DNA of 64,000 nt, taken from Nostoc desertorum CM1-VF14. GTDB lineage: Bacteria; Cyanobacteriota; Cyanobacteriia; Cyanobacteriales; Nostocaceae. The stretch is taken from assembly GCA_019359245.1 (NCBI GenBank), contig JAHHHR010000033.1, positions 1 through 64,000 on the forward strand. Direction: 5' to 3'. Both the position numbers and the translations under genes were made by a program. The notes below the pieces were generated by a model. It ran no database searches. It saw only the letters and a list, made by a program, of their open reading frames with translations, and was not told the DNA's origin. Positions 26,085-35,044 of the stretch are shown here, in pieces (within the stretch, counting starts at the first letter, position 1; each line of letters opens with the position of its first letter).

Positions 26085-27605
26085 ATGGCATTTTGGTTTC
26101 TGTTTATTCTCCTACTGGGGCTAGCTACTTATCTAATGGTGCAGCACAGCGTCGCTCACATCACCCGGACGCCAGTATGGTTGTTGTGGCTGGTTTTAAT
26201 GACACCAGCATTTCTGTTAAGTGGATGGACGTTGATATACGGGGCGAAACAACCTCCGCCGTCAGCGCTGATTATTTGGTCGTTATTTATCTCCACACTG
26301 TTGTATTGGACGTTATTTCAATGGGGGCGTCGAGCGCCAAGAGATACACAGGCCCAAACCCAAACCCAAGCCCCAAACTCACAGCCGACTATCCAGCCTA
26401 TTGCAGAACCAATAGTGCGTCCCATTGAGCCAACGGAAGAAACTCAACTGCGAAATTGTTTTCCTTGGTCTGTATACTACGTTCAAAATATTGAGTATCG
26501 ACCACAAGCCGTAATTTGCCGTGGCCAGTTGCGAACTAAAGCCAGCAACGCCTACCAGCAGATTAAGACTAATATTGAAGCACAATTTGGCGATCGCTTC
26601 CTGCTGATCTTTCAAGAAGGTTTTAATGGCAAACCTTTCTTTGTGCTGGTTCCTAATACTCAAGCTGCTAAACAGGCAAATACACCACAGCGCGAGCAAG
26701 AACGATTAACTCGACCAGGATTAGCACTTCTACTACTGGTAGCTACTTTGGTAACTACTACTTTGGTGGGTGTGGAAATTGCTGGTGTTTCTCTTCCGTC
26801 TCTATGGGAAGTTGGCTCTTTGTTCAAAGTTCTATCTAACCCAGATGTTCTATTCAAGGGATTGCCCTATGCTTTAGGACTAATGACTATTTTGGGCATT
26901 CATGAACTTGGGCATTATTTGACGGCTAGATTCTACAAGATTCGCTCGACGTTGCCTTACTTTATTCCCATACCTTTCTTCTTGGGAACTTTTGGTGCAT
27001 TTATTCAGATGCGTAGTCCCATTCCCAACCGCAAAGCTTTATTTGACATTAGTATTGCTGGGCCAATTGCAGGCTTTGTCGCGACTTTGCCATTACTAAT
27101 ATGGGGCTTGGCTCATTCTGACGTGGTTTCTATCAGTGAAAAAACCCGACTTTTAAATCCTGATGCCCTTAATCCCAAGTATTCCATCTTATTAGCGCTA
27201 CTCTCGAAGTTAGCTTTGGGTAGTCAGTTAACAGCACAATCAGCCCTTGATTTGCATCCAGTTGCAGTAGCTGGTTTTTTGGGACTAATTGTTACAGCCT
27301 TAAATTTAATGCCTGTGGGACAACTAGACGGAGGCCACATTGTCCATGCAATGTTTGGACAACGAACTGCGATTGTCATTGGTCAAATTGCTCGTGTGTT
27401 GTTGCTATTACTGGCTTTAATCAGAGAAGAATTTTTGGTGTGGGCGATTATCTTATTATTTATGCCATTGATTGATGAACCTGCGCTGAATGATGTCACT
27501 GAATTGGATAACAAACGTGACATTTTGGGATTACTGGCAATGGCTTTGCTGATTGTAATTATTTTGCCATTACCACAGGCGATCGCTAACTTTTTGCAAA
27601 TTTAA
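26085..27605 (+). CDS. Site-2 protease family membrane metallopeptidase (M50)
   Basis: 506 residues from ATG 26085. Two N-terminal membrane spans and a Gln/Thr/Pro-rich linker precede a soluble domain. The M50 core has zinc ligands HELGH (His273, His277) and Asp415 in NLMPVGQLDGGH, which are within predicted membrane helices. The motif order and the FIPIPFFLGTFGAFIQMRSPIPNRKALFDI segment match the EGY/ARASP-like branch shared with chloroplasts. The enzyme presumably cleaves within membranes; its substrate is unknown. The start is chosen over TTG 26052 because MAFWFLFIL begins the first span. Confidence 0.88.
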   Translation: MAFWFLFILLLGLATYLMVQHSVAHITRTPVWLLWLVLMTPAFLLSGWTLIYGAKQPPPSALIIWSLFISTLLYWTLFQWGRRAPRDTQAQTQTQAPNSQPTIQPIAEPIVRPIEPTEETQLRNCFPWSVYYVQNIEYRPQAVICRGQLRTKASNAYQQIKTNIEAQFGDRFLLIFQEGFNGKPFFVLVPNTQAAKQANTPQREQERLTRPGLALLLLVATLVTTTLVGVEIAGVSLPSLWEVGSLFKVLSNPDVLFKGLPYALGLMTILGIHELGHYLTARFYKIRSTLPYFIPIPFFLGTFGAFIQMRSPIPNRKALFDISIAGPIAGFVATLPLLIWGLAHSDVVSISEKTRLLNPDALNPKYSILLALLSKLALGSQLTAQSALDLHPVAVAGFLGLIVTALNLMPVGQLDGGHIVHAMFGQRTAIVIGQIARVLLLLLALIREEFLVWAIILLFMPLIDEPALNDVTELDNKRDILGLLAMALLIVIILPLPQAIANFLQI

Positions 27606-27783
27606 AAAGTATCAACGCAGCGAGAAAATATATCTAAATTTTCCCAACTATGGAATTAACCATAGCTTGGTATTTTTTTGTTTAAAGCAAAAAATCGCTT
27701 CTGGGCAAACAATTCCTCTGTTTTATGCTATGGCGGTGAGAGCAAAAGAATTAATATAGCGGACTTTGGTGCAATAAAATCTG

Positions 27784-27856
27784 AACCTCACCCCGTATTT
27801 GCTTATGCAAATACTCCCCTCTTGTTAGCAAGGAAAGAGGGGTTGGAGGTGAGGTT
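27784..27856. repeat. Cloverleaf-like inverted repeat element
   Basis: Outer arms AACCTCACC (27784-27792) and GGTGAGGTT (27848-27856) enclose two perfect hairpins: GTATTTGC/GCAAATAC (27795-27814) and CCCCTCTT/AAGAGGGG (27816-27842). It lies in the spacer between convergent genes and could stop transcription from both. The outer stem recurs at 54173-54206 with a different interior. Confidence 0.7.
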
Positions 27857-27884
27857 TAAATAGGGAGGATATGTTCTATTGCAA

Positions 27885-28451
27885 CTAACTCGATACTGAA
27901 TTAGCCGCCTCGGAAGCCTTCGCAGCAGGTGGAAAGCCACCCATGCGAATCTCAGAAGTGAAGGAAGTGATACTAAATCCACCAAAACTCTTGAGGACAT
28001 TTGCCCGCATTCGCAAATTGGGGCTAGCAAACCACAGACGCTCCTCTGACCTCATGGTTTCATCTTCTGTAGTTAGGATCAAGGCACCATCACTGTCAAA
28101 TTTATAGTGTCCAGCAACTGGGGTTTTCTTGGCATCAACTATTTCCCGGAGTAACTTACCTTGCCCTGGATTGTTCGCATCAGGTACGGAAACTAACACA
28201 GTTGAGCCACTGTGTTTTGTTTGATCCTTTTCCATTGTGCCGTTCCAGGTAATCTTGGTAGCACAAGAAGCGGAGCTAGGATTAATTTCGTACTGTTGAC
28301 ACAGTTTTATCACTTCTGGATCATCTACTGCTAGCGTCTCAATGATGATGTCTGACTTACTATGTTCAGATTGCTTAAAAGCCAAATGTTGACTAGTCCG
28401 ATGAGAAAACCATTTACCAGCGCTTAACTGAAAAAACTCTTCAATATTCAT
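27885..28451 (-). CDS. cpcS: CpcS/CpeS-family phycobiliprotein lyase
   Basis: 188 residues. MNIEEFFQLSAGKWFSHRTSQHLAF, ASCATKITWNGTME, SEERLWFASPNLRMRANVL and FTSEIRMGG are hallmarks of the CpcS/CpeS lipocalin-like bilin lyases. These attach phycocyanobilin to the Cys-84-type site of phycobiliproteins during phycobilisome assembly. Family membership is clear; the exact subtype (CpcS, CpeS or CpcU) is not. It is next to a HEAT-repeat gene of the CpcE/NblB type. Confidence 0.85.
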   Translation of the reverse strand: MNIEEFFQLSAGKWFSHRTSQHLAFKQSEHSKSDIIIETLAVDDPEVIKLCQQYEINPSSASCATKITWNGTMEKDQTKHSGSTVLVSVPDANNPGQGKLLREIVDAKKTPVAGHYKFDSDGALILTTEDETMRSEERLWFASPNLRMRANVLKSFGGFSITSFTSEIRMGGFPPAAKASEAANSVSS

Positions 28452-28523
28452 GAATGAAATTACCCTGCATCAAAATGCTAAAATTCGTACTTAATTATTA
28501 AAAGGTAGCAGGAGGCTGTAATA

Positions 28524-29204
28524 TTATGCTTGATTATTTATTTCCTCAAGCTTCTTGAGGCCAATTCTGGCTGCCTCAGCAACGTTGAAATGATTGTCTT
28601 TTTCTAAGTATTTTAAAGCTGAGATACTCTTGGGAGTGGGAAGATTTCCCAAGGCTTCTGCCAAACGCTGCCTGACTAACCAATCATCTGATTGGGCGAA
28701 GCGCAAGATATTATCAACAGACTCAATGTCTTGAATTTCTCCCAGTGCAGAGATTGCAGCTTGTTGCAACACAACTTCTTTGCTATCTAATGCCTGAAGA
28801 AGAATTTGACGGGCACGAGGGTCTTTAATGTTACCTAAAGAAACAGCTGCACTAAATCGTACTAGCCAATCAGTATCTTCATAAAAGGCCCGTGAAAGTA
28901 CTTCAAAGGCTCTAGCATCACCCAAATATCCTAAAGCACCGGCGGCATCAGCGCGAATCCCATAATCAGGGTCATTTTCGAGAATTCTTACCAAAATTGA
29001 ATAACATTCTGGCGTTGGCTTGATTCCAAGGGCAAATATTGCCATTGATCGCAGTTGCAAAGACTCGTCATCTAGTACCTTTTTAATCAAAGGAACTGCA
29101 TCTTCAGGAGAGACATGACGCAGATTGGCAAGGGCTACCATGCGATCGCGTAAATTCGGACTTTCTAACTGAGTAGAAATTTCTTGTAAGCTTAGAGCTG
29201 CCAT
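28524..29204 (-). CDS. HEAT-repeat protein of the CpcE/NblB type
   Basis: 226 residues made of about six HEAT-like helical repeats (LRSMAIFALGI, IRADAAGALGYLGD, VRFSAAVSLGNIKD, LQQAAISALGEIQD, VRQRLAEALGNLP). Length and repeat style fit the E/F-type lyase relatives, including NblB, which acts in phycobilisome turnover. The adjacent cpcS-like lyase supports a phycobilisome link. NblB identity is plausible but not proven here. Confidence 0.72.
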   Translation of the reverse strand: MAALSLQEISTQLESPNLRDRMVALANLRHVSPEDAVPLIKKVLDDESLQLRSMAIFALGIKPTPECYSILVRILENDPDYGIRADAAGALGYLGDARAFEVLSRAFYEDTDWLVRFSAAVSLGNIKDPRARQILLQALDSKEVVLQQAAISALGEIQDIESVDNILRFAQSDDWLVRQRLAEALGNLPTPKSISALKYLEKDNHFNVAEAARIGLKKLEEINNQA

Positions 29205-29396
29205 TTAGTTCAAAGCGTTTTCTTTACTTATCTTAATTTACCTGATCCGTTCATCAGGCTGTTGCCATAGTGAAGTAGGAGTTTGGCGACTTTACAAAAT
29301 AGTTCAATTATGATTTAAAAAGAAACAAATATTACTTTTCGCTAGATTGTGTAACGAATTTAGCCCTCAGATACATATTTAGACTAGCTTTTAAAA

Positions 29397-29483
29397 CGGA
29401 GAGGGAGAGATTCGAACTCTCGTAGACGTTTCCACCTAACAGACTTTCCAGGTCTGCGCCTTAAACCACTCGGCCACCTCTCC
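29397..29483 (-). tRNA. tRNA-Ser (GGA)
   Basis: The minus strand folds as a class II tRNA. Acceptor stem GGAGAGG pairs with CCTCTCC; the D arm begins GGCCGAGTGG; the anticodon arm is CAGAC-CTGGAAA-GTCTG with anticodon GGA. There is a long variable arm and a T arm with GTTCGAATC. The discriminator is G and CCA is not encoded. Reads UCC/UCU codons. Confidence 0.97.
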
Positions 29484-29589
29484 AGGTGCCACAAGTTACG
29501 ATCATACTATAGAATCCCAGAAAATGCAAAGATAAAGAAAGATATTTTAGATTGAATCTAAAAGTCCTAATCCCAAAACGCAAATCCAG

Positions 29590-29958
29590 ATGTCCCGTAC
29601 ATACACAATTAGAGTTCGCGATCGCGCCACTGGCAAAACACACACCCTACAAGTCCCAGAAGACCGCTACATCCTGCACACTGCTGAGAAACAAGGGGCA
29701 GAACTGCCGTTTTCTTGCCGTAATGGGGCTTGCACCACTTGTGCAGTGAGAGTTTTATCGGGAGAAATTTACCAACCGGAGGCGATCGGATTGTCGCCAC
29801 ATTTACGTCAACAAGGTTATGCCTTGTTGTGTGTGAGTTACCCTCGTTCTGACTTGGAGGTAGAGACACAAGACGAAGATGAAGTCTACGAACTCCAGTT
29901 TGGCCGCTATTTTGCTAGGGGAAAAGTTAAAGCGGGTTTACCGTTAGATGAGGAATAA
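29590..29958 (+). CDS. Plant-type [2Fe-2S] ferredoxin with C-terminal extension
   Basis: 122 residues. Cluster ligands are Cys43, Cys48, Cys51 (SCRNGACTTC) and Cys81 (ALLCVSYP). The roughly 25 residues after the usual ferredoxin end (DEVYELQFGRYFARGKVKAGLPLDEE) are longer than in photosynthetic PetF. They resemble the extended FdC-type ferredoxins shared by cyanobacteria and plastids. Electron partner unknown. Only about 106 nt separate it from the divergent tRNA-Ser. Confidence 0.9.
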   Translation: MSRTYTIRVRDRATGKTHTLQVPEDRYILHTAEKQGAELPFSCRNGACTTCAVRVLSGEIYQPEAIGLSPHLRQQGYALLCVSYPRSDLEVETQDEDEVYELQFGRYFARGKVKAGLPLDEE

Positions 29959-30097
29959 GGGACTTCCAACTAAAAAAATACCCCATCCCTGCGGGACGCT
30001 ACGCGTAGCTTGCTTCCCCAAAGGGGAGCAGGGGCAGGAGGCATGAGGCAAGAGGTTCTGGTCGCTATGTGCGGCAGCGACCATAGGAGAATTTGTG
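29959..30097. repeat. Spacer with GCTACGCGTAGC palindrome repeat
   Basis: Contains GGGACGCTACGCGTAGCTTG (about 29993-30012), a member of a dispersed palindrome-centred family also present near 39290 and 46650. It is followed by GGGGCAGGAGGC sequence. AGGAG at 30085-30089 serves the next gene. Confidence 0.7.
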
Positions 30098-30643
30098 ATG
30101 GTTTTGAGTCTTGGTAACTTGATGCGAAAAATAGTGATTTTGGCTTGCTTACTGCTCTTGGTAAGTTGCCAAGGTAAAAACCAACTGCCCAATAATGAGG
30201 CTCAAGTGAAAGTAGCGCGGGTAGTTAGTGGGCAAAGTTTGGAAGTATTAGGTATGGCTGAACAACCAAATTTGATTTCCCAAGTGCGGTTAGTTGGGAT
30301 TGATGCACCAGATTTGCGACAGCGGCCTTGGGGGGAAGCAGCAAAAGAACAGTTAGAGAATCTAATTGGTGGTGTAGAACAATCGGTAACCCTGGAGTTT
30401 GATTTAGAAGCAAAAGACAAAATCGGGCGAACTCTAGCTTATGTGTGGAAAAATAAGGTGTTGTTAAATGAAGAGTTAGTAAAACAAGGAAATGTGTTGT
30501 TTGTTGGGCGATCGCCCAACCACAAATATGACCTGCGTTTAGAACGTGCCCAACAATGGGCTAGGCTCATGGGCCAAGGAATCTGGAACTCAGAAAAACC
30601 CATGCGCCTCACTCCCGCCGAGTTTCGCCGCCAAAATCTTTGA
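30098..30643 (+). CDS. Thermonuclease-like (SNase) lipoprotein
   Basis: A secreted SNase-fold protein. The signal MRKIVILACLLLLVSCQG ends in a lipobox (LVSC), predicting lipid anchoring at Cys. The OB-fold nuclease core follows: VARVVSGQSLEVL, VRLVGIDAPDLRQRPWGEAAKEQL (catalytic-type Arg/Asp region), DKIGRTLAYVW and LNEELVKQGNVLF. The start is ATG 30098, 8 nt after AGGAG; GTG 30095 and ATG 30122 are alternatives. Probably degrades nucleic acids outside the cytoplasm. Confidence 0.82.
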   Translation: MVLSLGNLMRKIVILACLLLLVSCQGKNQLPNNEAQVKVARVVSGQSLEVLGMAEQPNLISQVRLVGIDAPDLRQRPWGEAAKEQLENLIGGVEQSVTLEFDLEAKDKIGRTLAYVWKNKVLLNEELVKQGNVLFVGRSPNHKYDLRLERAQQWARLMGQGIWNSEKPMRLTPAEFRRQNL

Positions 30644-30743
30644 AGAATGGGAATGGGGATGAGGGAGACAAGGGGACAAGGGGAATAACCAATGATGCCC
30701 AATGCCCAATAACAAATGACCAATGACCAATGACTAATAACTA
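30644..30743. repeat. GACAAGGG, GCCCAAT and ATGACCA tandem repeats
   Basis: The 100-bp spacer is almost entirely short repeats: two GGGACAAG units, GCCCAAT units, then ATGACCA and ACTAATG units that run into the ATG of the inositol monophosphatase gene. Confidence 0.85.
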
Positions 30744-31556
30744 ATGACTAATCTACAAATTTTTCTAGATATTGCTACCGAAGCGGCATTAGCTGCTGGT
30801 GTCATTTTACAAGGTTACTTAGGTAAATTAGAAGACGCAATTATTGAAAAAGGTCGCCCTGGTGATTTAGTCACTGCTGCTGATAAAGCCTCAGAAGAGG
30901 TGATTTTAGAAATTTTGCGCCGCCACTTTCCCGATCACTCCATTCTTGCTGAAGAATCAGGGAAATTAGGTAATCAAGAGAATGAATACCTTTGGGCAAT
31001 AGATCCCCTAGATGGCACAACCAACTACGCTCATCAATACCCATTTTTTGCCGTTTCCATCGGACTGTTAATTAACGGCGTTCCCCAACTTGGTGTGATT
31101 TATGACCCTTTCCACAATGAGCTATTCCGTGCTGCTGCTGGCTTGGGAGCAACACGTAACCGTCGTCCCATCAAGGTTTCGGTAACATCTGAACTAAGTA
31201 AAAGCCTACTAGTGACAGGATTTGCTTATGATCGCCGCGAAACCTCTGATAACAACTACGCAGAATTTAGTCACCTCACTCATCTTACCCAAGGAGTCAG
31301 ACGTAGCGGTTCCGCCTCGTTAGATTTAGCGTATGTTGCCTGTGGACGTGTCGATGGTTACTGGGAACGAGGACTTTCTCCTTGGGATATTGCCGCCGGA
31401 ATAATTTTGTTACAAGAAGCTGGAGGCAAAGTCACCGCTTACGATGGTACTCCCGTCAAAATTGAGTCAGGTAGAATTCTTGCTACAAATAGTTATATTC
31501 ACGGTTCCCTCAGTAGCGAACTTTTACAAGTTCCACCACTGTCAGCATGGGTGTAG
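30744..31556 (+). CDS. Inositol monophosphatase family protein
   Basis: 270 residues with the lithium-sensitive phosphatase metal site: AEESG (Glu70/71), IDPLDGTTNYAH (Asp87, Asp90) and the C-terminal WDIAAG acid. GDLVTAADKASEEVI is the usual N-terminal motif. It hydrolyses inositol-1-phosphate or a related sugar phosphate; substrate range in this family is broad. The ATG lies inside an ACTAATG repeat run with no Shine-Dalgarno sequence, so initiation may be weak or leaderless. Confidence 0.92.
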   Translation: MTNLQIFLDIATEAALAAGVILQGYLGKLEDAIIEKGRPGDLVTAADKASEEVILEILRRHFPDHSILAEESGKLGNQENEYLWAIDPLDGTTNYAHQYPFFAVSIGLLINGVPQLGVIYDPFHNELFRAAAGLGATRNRRPIKVSVTSELSKSLLVTGFAYDRRETSDNNYAEFSHLTHLTQGVRRSGSASLDLAYVACGRVDGYWERGLSPWDIAAGIILLQEAGGKVTAYDGTPVKIESGRILATNSYIHGSLSSELLQVPPLSAWV

Positions 31557-31630
31557 CAAGTGGGGGCTTTCTCGTCTACTTTGGGTAAACTAAAAAGAAT
31601 CTAACTGCTCCTTTGGTGCAAAACTTCTAT

Positions 31631-32587
31631 ATGTCTTTCAAAATAGACCGTGGACTATTTAAATATGATTTCATAGATCATCACGCAGTATTGTGCGTTC
31701 CAATAGATGCGGATGCCAAAGAGATTCGGAAACGCTATCTCAAAATTGCCCGCCGCTTACACCCGGACAGTAGTTTTACTGAAAGTGCTGAACAAAAACA
31801 GCTAGGGAACGAATTGTTATCAAAATTAGTAAACCCAGCTTACGAAACACTGTATGGCGAGCGCACTCGCACGGAATATATTTTAATTTTGTCGCAAATT
31901 GGCAGGCGCCTAGTACAAGAGTCTACTTCGGTAACTCTTAATACTGACTTGGCTAAACAGTTAGCCCAATCACCTAATGTCGATCATTTCTATAGAAGTG
32001 CGATCGCTAAAATCGGCGAAACCCAATATGATTCTTTAGAGCAAGCGCCGCAAGTCATTGCCCAAGTTAGTGAATTGAATTTAGTGTATTTAATGCGGAG
32101 TGCAACCAAACCATCCGCAGCGCCGTCGCCATCTGCTCAACCCAAAGTTCAATCAGGTACGCCTCAGCCGAATACACCAAAGAATACATCACCAGAGCCA
32201 GCGCCACCAAAAGAAGAATCAATTGTAGAACAGTATGTGCGTCGCGCTCAATCTTTGATTGACAAAAACCAATTTGCCCAAGCCAAAGTAGAGTTGCAAG
32301 ATGCCCTGAAGCTAGAACCGAAAAATAGTCGCTGCCATAGCTTAATTGCAATGGTGTATTTAAAGCAAAATCAGCTAAAAATGGCGAAAATCCACTTCGA
32401 CAATGCTCTCAAATTAGACCCCCATGACCAAACAGCTCTGCAATGGAAACCGAAAATAGATAGAGCTATAGGACAACAACCTAATGATCATAAGGTGACT
32501 TCATCCCCCAATAATGGAGATAAGCAACCAGATAAATCTGGTAGTGGTGGTTTGTTCGGTGGTTTGTTTGGTGGGAAGAAAAAATAA
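31631..32587 (+). CDS. J-domain protein with C-terminal TPRs
   Basis: 318 residues. A DnaJ-like J domain (about 11-80) keeps the HPD tripeptide (His44-Pro45-Asp46 in RRLHPDSS), so it could stimulate a DnaK. A Pro/Ser-rich linker follows, then two TPR units (AQSLIDKNQFAQAKVELQDALKLEP and IAMVYLKQNQLKMAKIHFDNALKLDP). The tail is Gly-rich (GLFGGLFGGKKK). ATG 31631 is chosen over TTG 31613 and GTG 31616. Its stop overlaps the hisZ start by one base (TAATG), so the two are translationally coupled. Confidence 0.8.
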   Translation: MSFKIDRGLFKYDFIDHHAVLCVPIDADAKEIRKRYLKIARRLHPDSSFTESAEQKQLGNELLSKLVNPAYETLYGERTRTEYILILSQIGRRLVQESTSVTLNTDLAKQLAQSPNVDHFYRSAIAKIGETQYDSLEQAPQVIAQVSELNLVYLMRSATKPSAAPSPSAQPKVQSGTPQPNTPKNTSPEPAPPKEESIVEQYVRRAQSLIDKNQFAQAKVELQDALKLEPKNSRCHSLIAMVYLKQNQLKMAKIHFDNALKLDPHDQTALQWKPKIDRAIGQQPNDHKVTSSPNNGDKQPDKSGSGGLFGGLFGGKKK

Positions 32588-33801
32588 TGGTGTATCAACC
32601 AGCAGCAGGAGCCAGGGATTTATTGCCCTTGGATGTGGAGAAAAAAAGCTGGATTGAAGATCGGTTACAGCAGGTGTTTCACCGTTGGGGATATCACAGG
32701 ATTATCACCTCAACTTTAGAGCGTATGGATACCCTGATGGCAGGAGAAGCAATCCAGCGCCAGATGGTGATTCAACTACAACAAAATGGCGAGGATGATG
32801 AATTAGGGCTACGTCCAGAATTAACAGCATCCATTGCTCGTACTGTTGTCACTCGGATGGCAAATACAACTTATCCGCAACGGTTGTACTACAACGCTAA
32901 TGTGTTTCGCCGCACTTGGGAAAGTAGACACAATCGCCAGCAAGAGTTTTATCAAGCTGGGGTGGAATTATTAGGTGCTGGGGGATTGCTGGCGAATGCG
33001 GAAGTACTGTTGTTAGTAGCTGATTGTTTAGCAGCACTGGGCTTGCAAGAATGGCATTTAATTTTAGGTGAGGCGGGAATTACGCGATCGCTCTTGAGTG
33101 CTTTTCCTACTAATTTACAGGATAAAGTTCGCAGTGCGATCGCTCATCTCGACCGTATTACCATAGATAGTTTACCCCTAAGTGACAAACTGCGCGATCG
33201 CGCCAGAATCATGCTGGATCTGCGAGGCCCCAGTGCAGACGTGTTACAAAAAGTTAGTAGCTTGGATCTAGATGAAGAACAGCGAGAGGCAGTAAATAAT
33301 CTCAAATCCCTAGTAGAATTACTGGAATCAGAGAAAAAATTTCCCTTAATCCTCGATCTCAGCCTTATCCAAACCATAGATTACTACACTGGTATCGTTT
33401 TTGAAGTTGTCAACGATACCGAATCCCAAGCTAGAGTTTTAGGGCGCGGTGGTCGCTATGACCAGCTTTTGGGGTTATATCATCCCCAAGGAGAAAACAT
33501 CCCCGGTATTGGTTTTGTACTAAATATCGAAGATTTATACCAAGTTTTATTATCTACTCAGCAATTACCACAGGCAACCCCAGCGAGTAACTGCTTAGTT
33601 GTCCCAGAAACGGCGAGTGCTAACGCCCCTGCCTTTGCCTACGCGCAAAAGCTCAGAGATTCTACCCATCTTGTGCGGGTAGAAATTGATTTGGGGGGAA
33701 GGGATACAGACGCTATTCGCCAATACGCAAGCGATCGCGGCATTGCCCAAATTGCTTGGATTAAAGCTGATGGCTCCTCAAAAATAGAATCATTGCGTTA
33801 A
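32587..33801 (+). CDS. hisZ: ATP phosphoribosyltransferase regulatory subunit
   Basis: 404 residues related to histidyl-tRNA synthetase but without aminoacylation function. Class II motif 2 region is YYNANVFRRTWESRHNRQQEFYQAGVELLG; LRPELTASIAR and the HisRS-like ARVLGRGGRYDQLLGLY are present. HisZ pairs with the short HisG to start histidine synthesis. Overlap with the upstream J-protein gene suggests an operon; hisG is not in the window. Confidence 0.92.
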   Translation: MVYQPAAGARDLLPLDVEKKSWIEDRLQQVFHRWGYHRIITSTLERMDTLMAGEAIQRQMVIQLQQNGEDDELGLRPELTASIARTVVTRMANTTYPQRLYYNANVFRRTWESRHNRQQEFYQAGVELLGAGGLLANAEVLLLVADCLAALGLQEWHLILGEAGITRSLLSAFPTNLQDKVRSAIAHLDRITIDSLPLSDKLRDRARIMLDLRGPSADVLQKVSSLDLDEEQREAVNNLKSLVELLESEKKFPLILDLSLIQTIDYYTGIVFEVVNDTESQARVLGRGGRYDQLLGLYHPQGENIPGIGFVLNIEDLYQVLLSTQQLPQATPASNCLVVPETASANAPAFAYAQKLRDSTHLVRVEIDLGGRDTDAIRQYASDRGIAQIAWIKADGSSKIESLR

Positions 33802-33985
33802 TGGGCATGGGGCATTGGGCATTGGGCATTGGGCATTGGGCATTGGGCATTGGGCATTGGGCATGGGGCATGGGGCATGGGGCATGGGTGAACAATTAAT
33901 AAATAAATGCTTCTTCCCCTGCTCCCCCTGCTCCCCCTGCCTCCCCTGCCTCCCCTGCCCCACTCCCCACTCCCCTGCTAGGCTA
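33802..33985. repeat. GGGCATT/GGGCATG heptamers and CTCCCCCTG repeats
   Basis: Starting at the hisZ stop are about eight GGGCATT heptamers, then about four GGGCATG heptamers (33803-33888), and after a short AT segment a run of CTCCCCTGC and CTCCCCCTG units (33915-33975). It resembles the spacer at 6.85 kb. No gene is supported. Confidence 0.85.
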
Positions 33986-34020
33986 GAAATAGCCGATACA
34001 GAAAAGAGGGAATTGAGGAT

Positions 34021-34245
34021 ATGCCGCACACAATTGTTACAGAAGTCTGTGAAGGCGTAGCTGACTGCGTAGATGCCTGTCCAGTAGCTTGTATTCATGA
34101 TGGCCCAGGCAAGAATGCCAAGGGAACAGATTGGTATTGGATTGACTTTGCCACTTGCATCGACTGTGGTATATGTGTCCAAGTTTGCCCAGTAGAAGGG
34201 GCGATTCTTGCAGAAGAACGACCGGAGTTGCAAAAAACTCCTTAA
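34021..34245 (+). CDS. Bacterial-type ferredoxin with two Fe-S clusters
   Basis: 74 residues. The first cluster set is Cys10, Cys16, Cys20 and Cys24 (VCEGVADCVDACPVAC). The second is CIDCGICVQVCP with Cys46, 49, 52 and 56. The unusual spacing of the first set (C-x5-C-x3-C) is like 7Fe/8Fe ferredoxins, so one site may be [3Fe-4S]. GAGG lies 4 nt before ATG 34021. Redox partner unknown. Confidence 0.88.
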   Translation: MPHTIVTEVCEGVADCVDACPVACIHDGPGKNAKGTDWYWIDFATCIDCGICVQVCPVEGAILAEERPELQKTP

Positions 34246-34315
34246 TAGTCCATAGTCAACAGTCAATAGTTATGTTTAACTTGACTGTTGACTGTTGATT
34301 AATGACCAATGACCA

Positions 34316-35044
34316 ATGACAAATGACTATTTACTAAATGTTCAAAATGTCCACGCTGGATACATCAAAGATGTAGATATCCTGCAAGGTGTAAATTTTC
34401 AGGTTGCACCAGGGGAATTGGTAACAGTGATTGGCCCGAACGGTGCTGGTAAATCTACTTTAGCAAAAGCAATTTTTGGGCTTTTGATCCCCCACACAGG
34501 CACAATTACTTTCAAAGATGAAAATATTGTGGGGCTAAAGTCCAATCAAATCGTTCAACGAGGAATGTGCTACGTACCGCAAATCGCCAATGTTTTCCCC
34601 TCTCTGAGTGTTGAAGAGAACTTGGAGATGGGCGCGTTTGTGCTTAACGTTCCCCTGAAACCAATCAAAGATAAAATATTTAGTATGTTTCCCAGACTGA
34701 GCGATCGCCGTCGTCAACGCGCTGGTACTCTCTCTGGAGGAGAACGCCAGATGCTAGCGATGGGCAAAGCTTTAATGTTAGAACCTAGTTTGCTGATTTT
34801 AGATGAACCATCTGCTGCTTTGTCCCCGATTTTGGTGACACAAGTGTTTGAGCAGATTAAACAAATTAATCAGGCGGGAACTGCGATCGTATTAGTGGAA
34901 CAAAATGCCCGTAAGGCTTTAGAGATGGCCAATCGCGGCTATGTACTGGAGTCGGGACGCGATGCTATCTCAGGCCCTGGTCAAGAACTGTTGAATGATC
35001 CTAAAGTGGGTGAGCTATATCTGGGAGCAGGTAAAAGACATTAA
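34316..35044 (+). CDS. LivF/NatE-like ABC transporter ATPase
   Basis: 242 residues. Walker A GPNGAGKST, Q loop VPQIANVF, signature LSGGERQ, Walker B LLILDEPS and H-loop-region LVEQNA are intact. SLSVEENLEMGAF and LVEQNARKALEMANRGYVLESG place it in the LivF branch used by branched-chain or neutral amino-acid importers (NatE in Anabaena). No permease or binding protein is adjacent, as is common for the dispersed Nat genes. The ATG falls within an ATGACCA/ATGACAA repeat run without a clear Shine-Dalgarno sequence. Confidence 0.88.
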   Translation: MTNDYLLNVQNVHAGYIKDVDILQGVNFQVAPGELVTVIGPNGAGKSTLAKAIFGLLIPHTGTITFKDENIVGLKSNQIVQRGMCYVPQIANVFPSLSVEENLEMGAFVLNVPLKPIKDKIFSMFPRLSDRRRQRAGTLSGGERQMLAMGKALMLEPSLLILDEPSAALSPILVTQVFEQIKQINQAGTAIVLVEQNARKALEMANRGYVLESGRDAISGPGQELLNDPKVGELYLGAGKRH

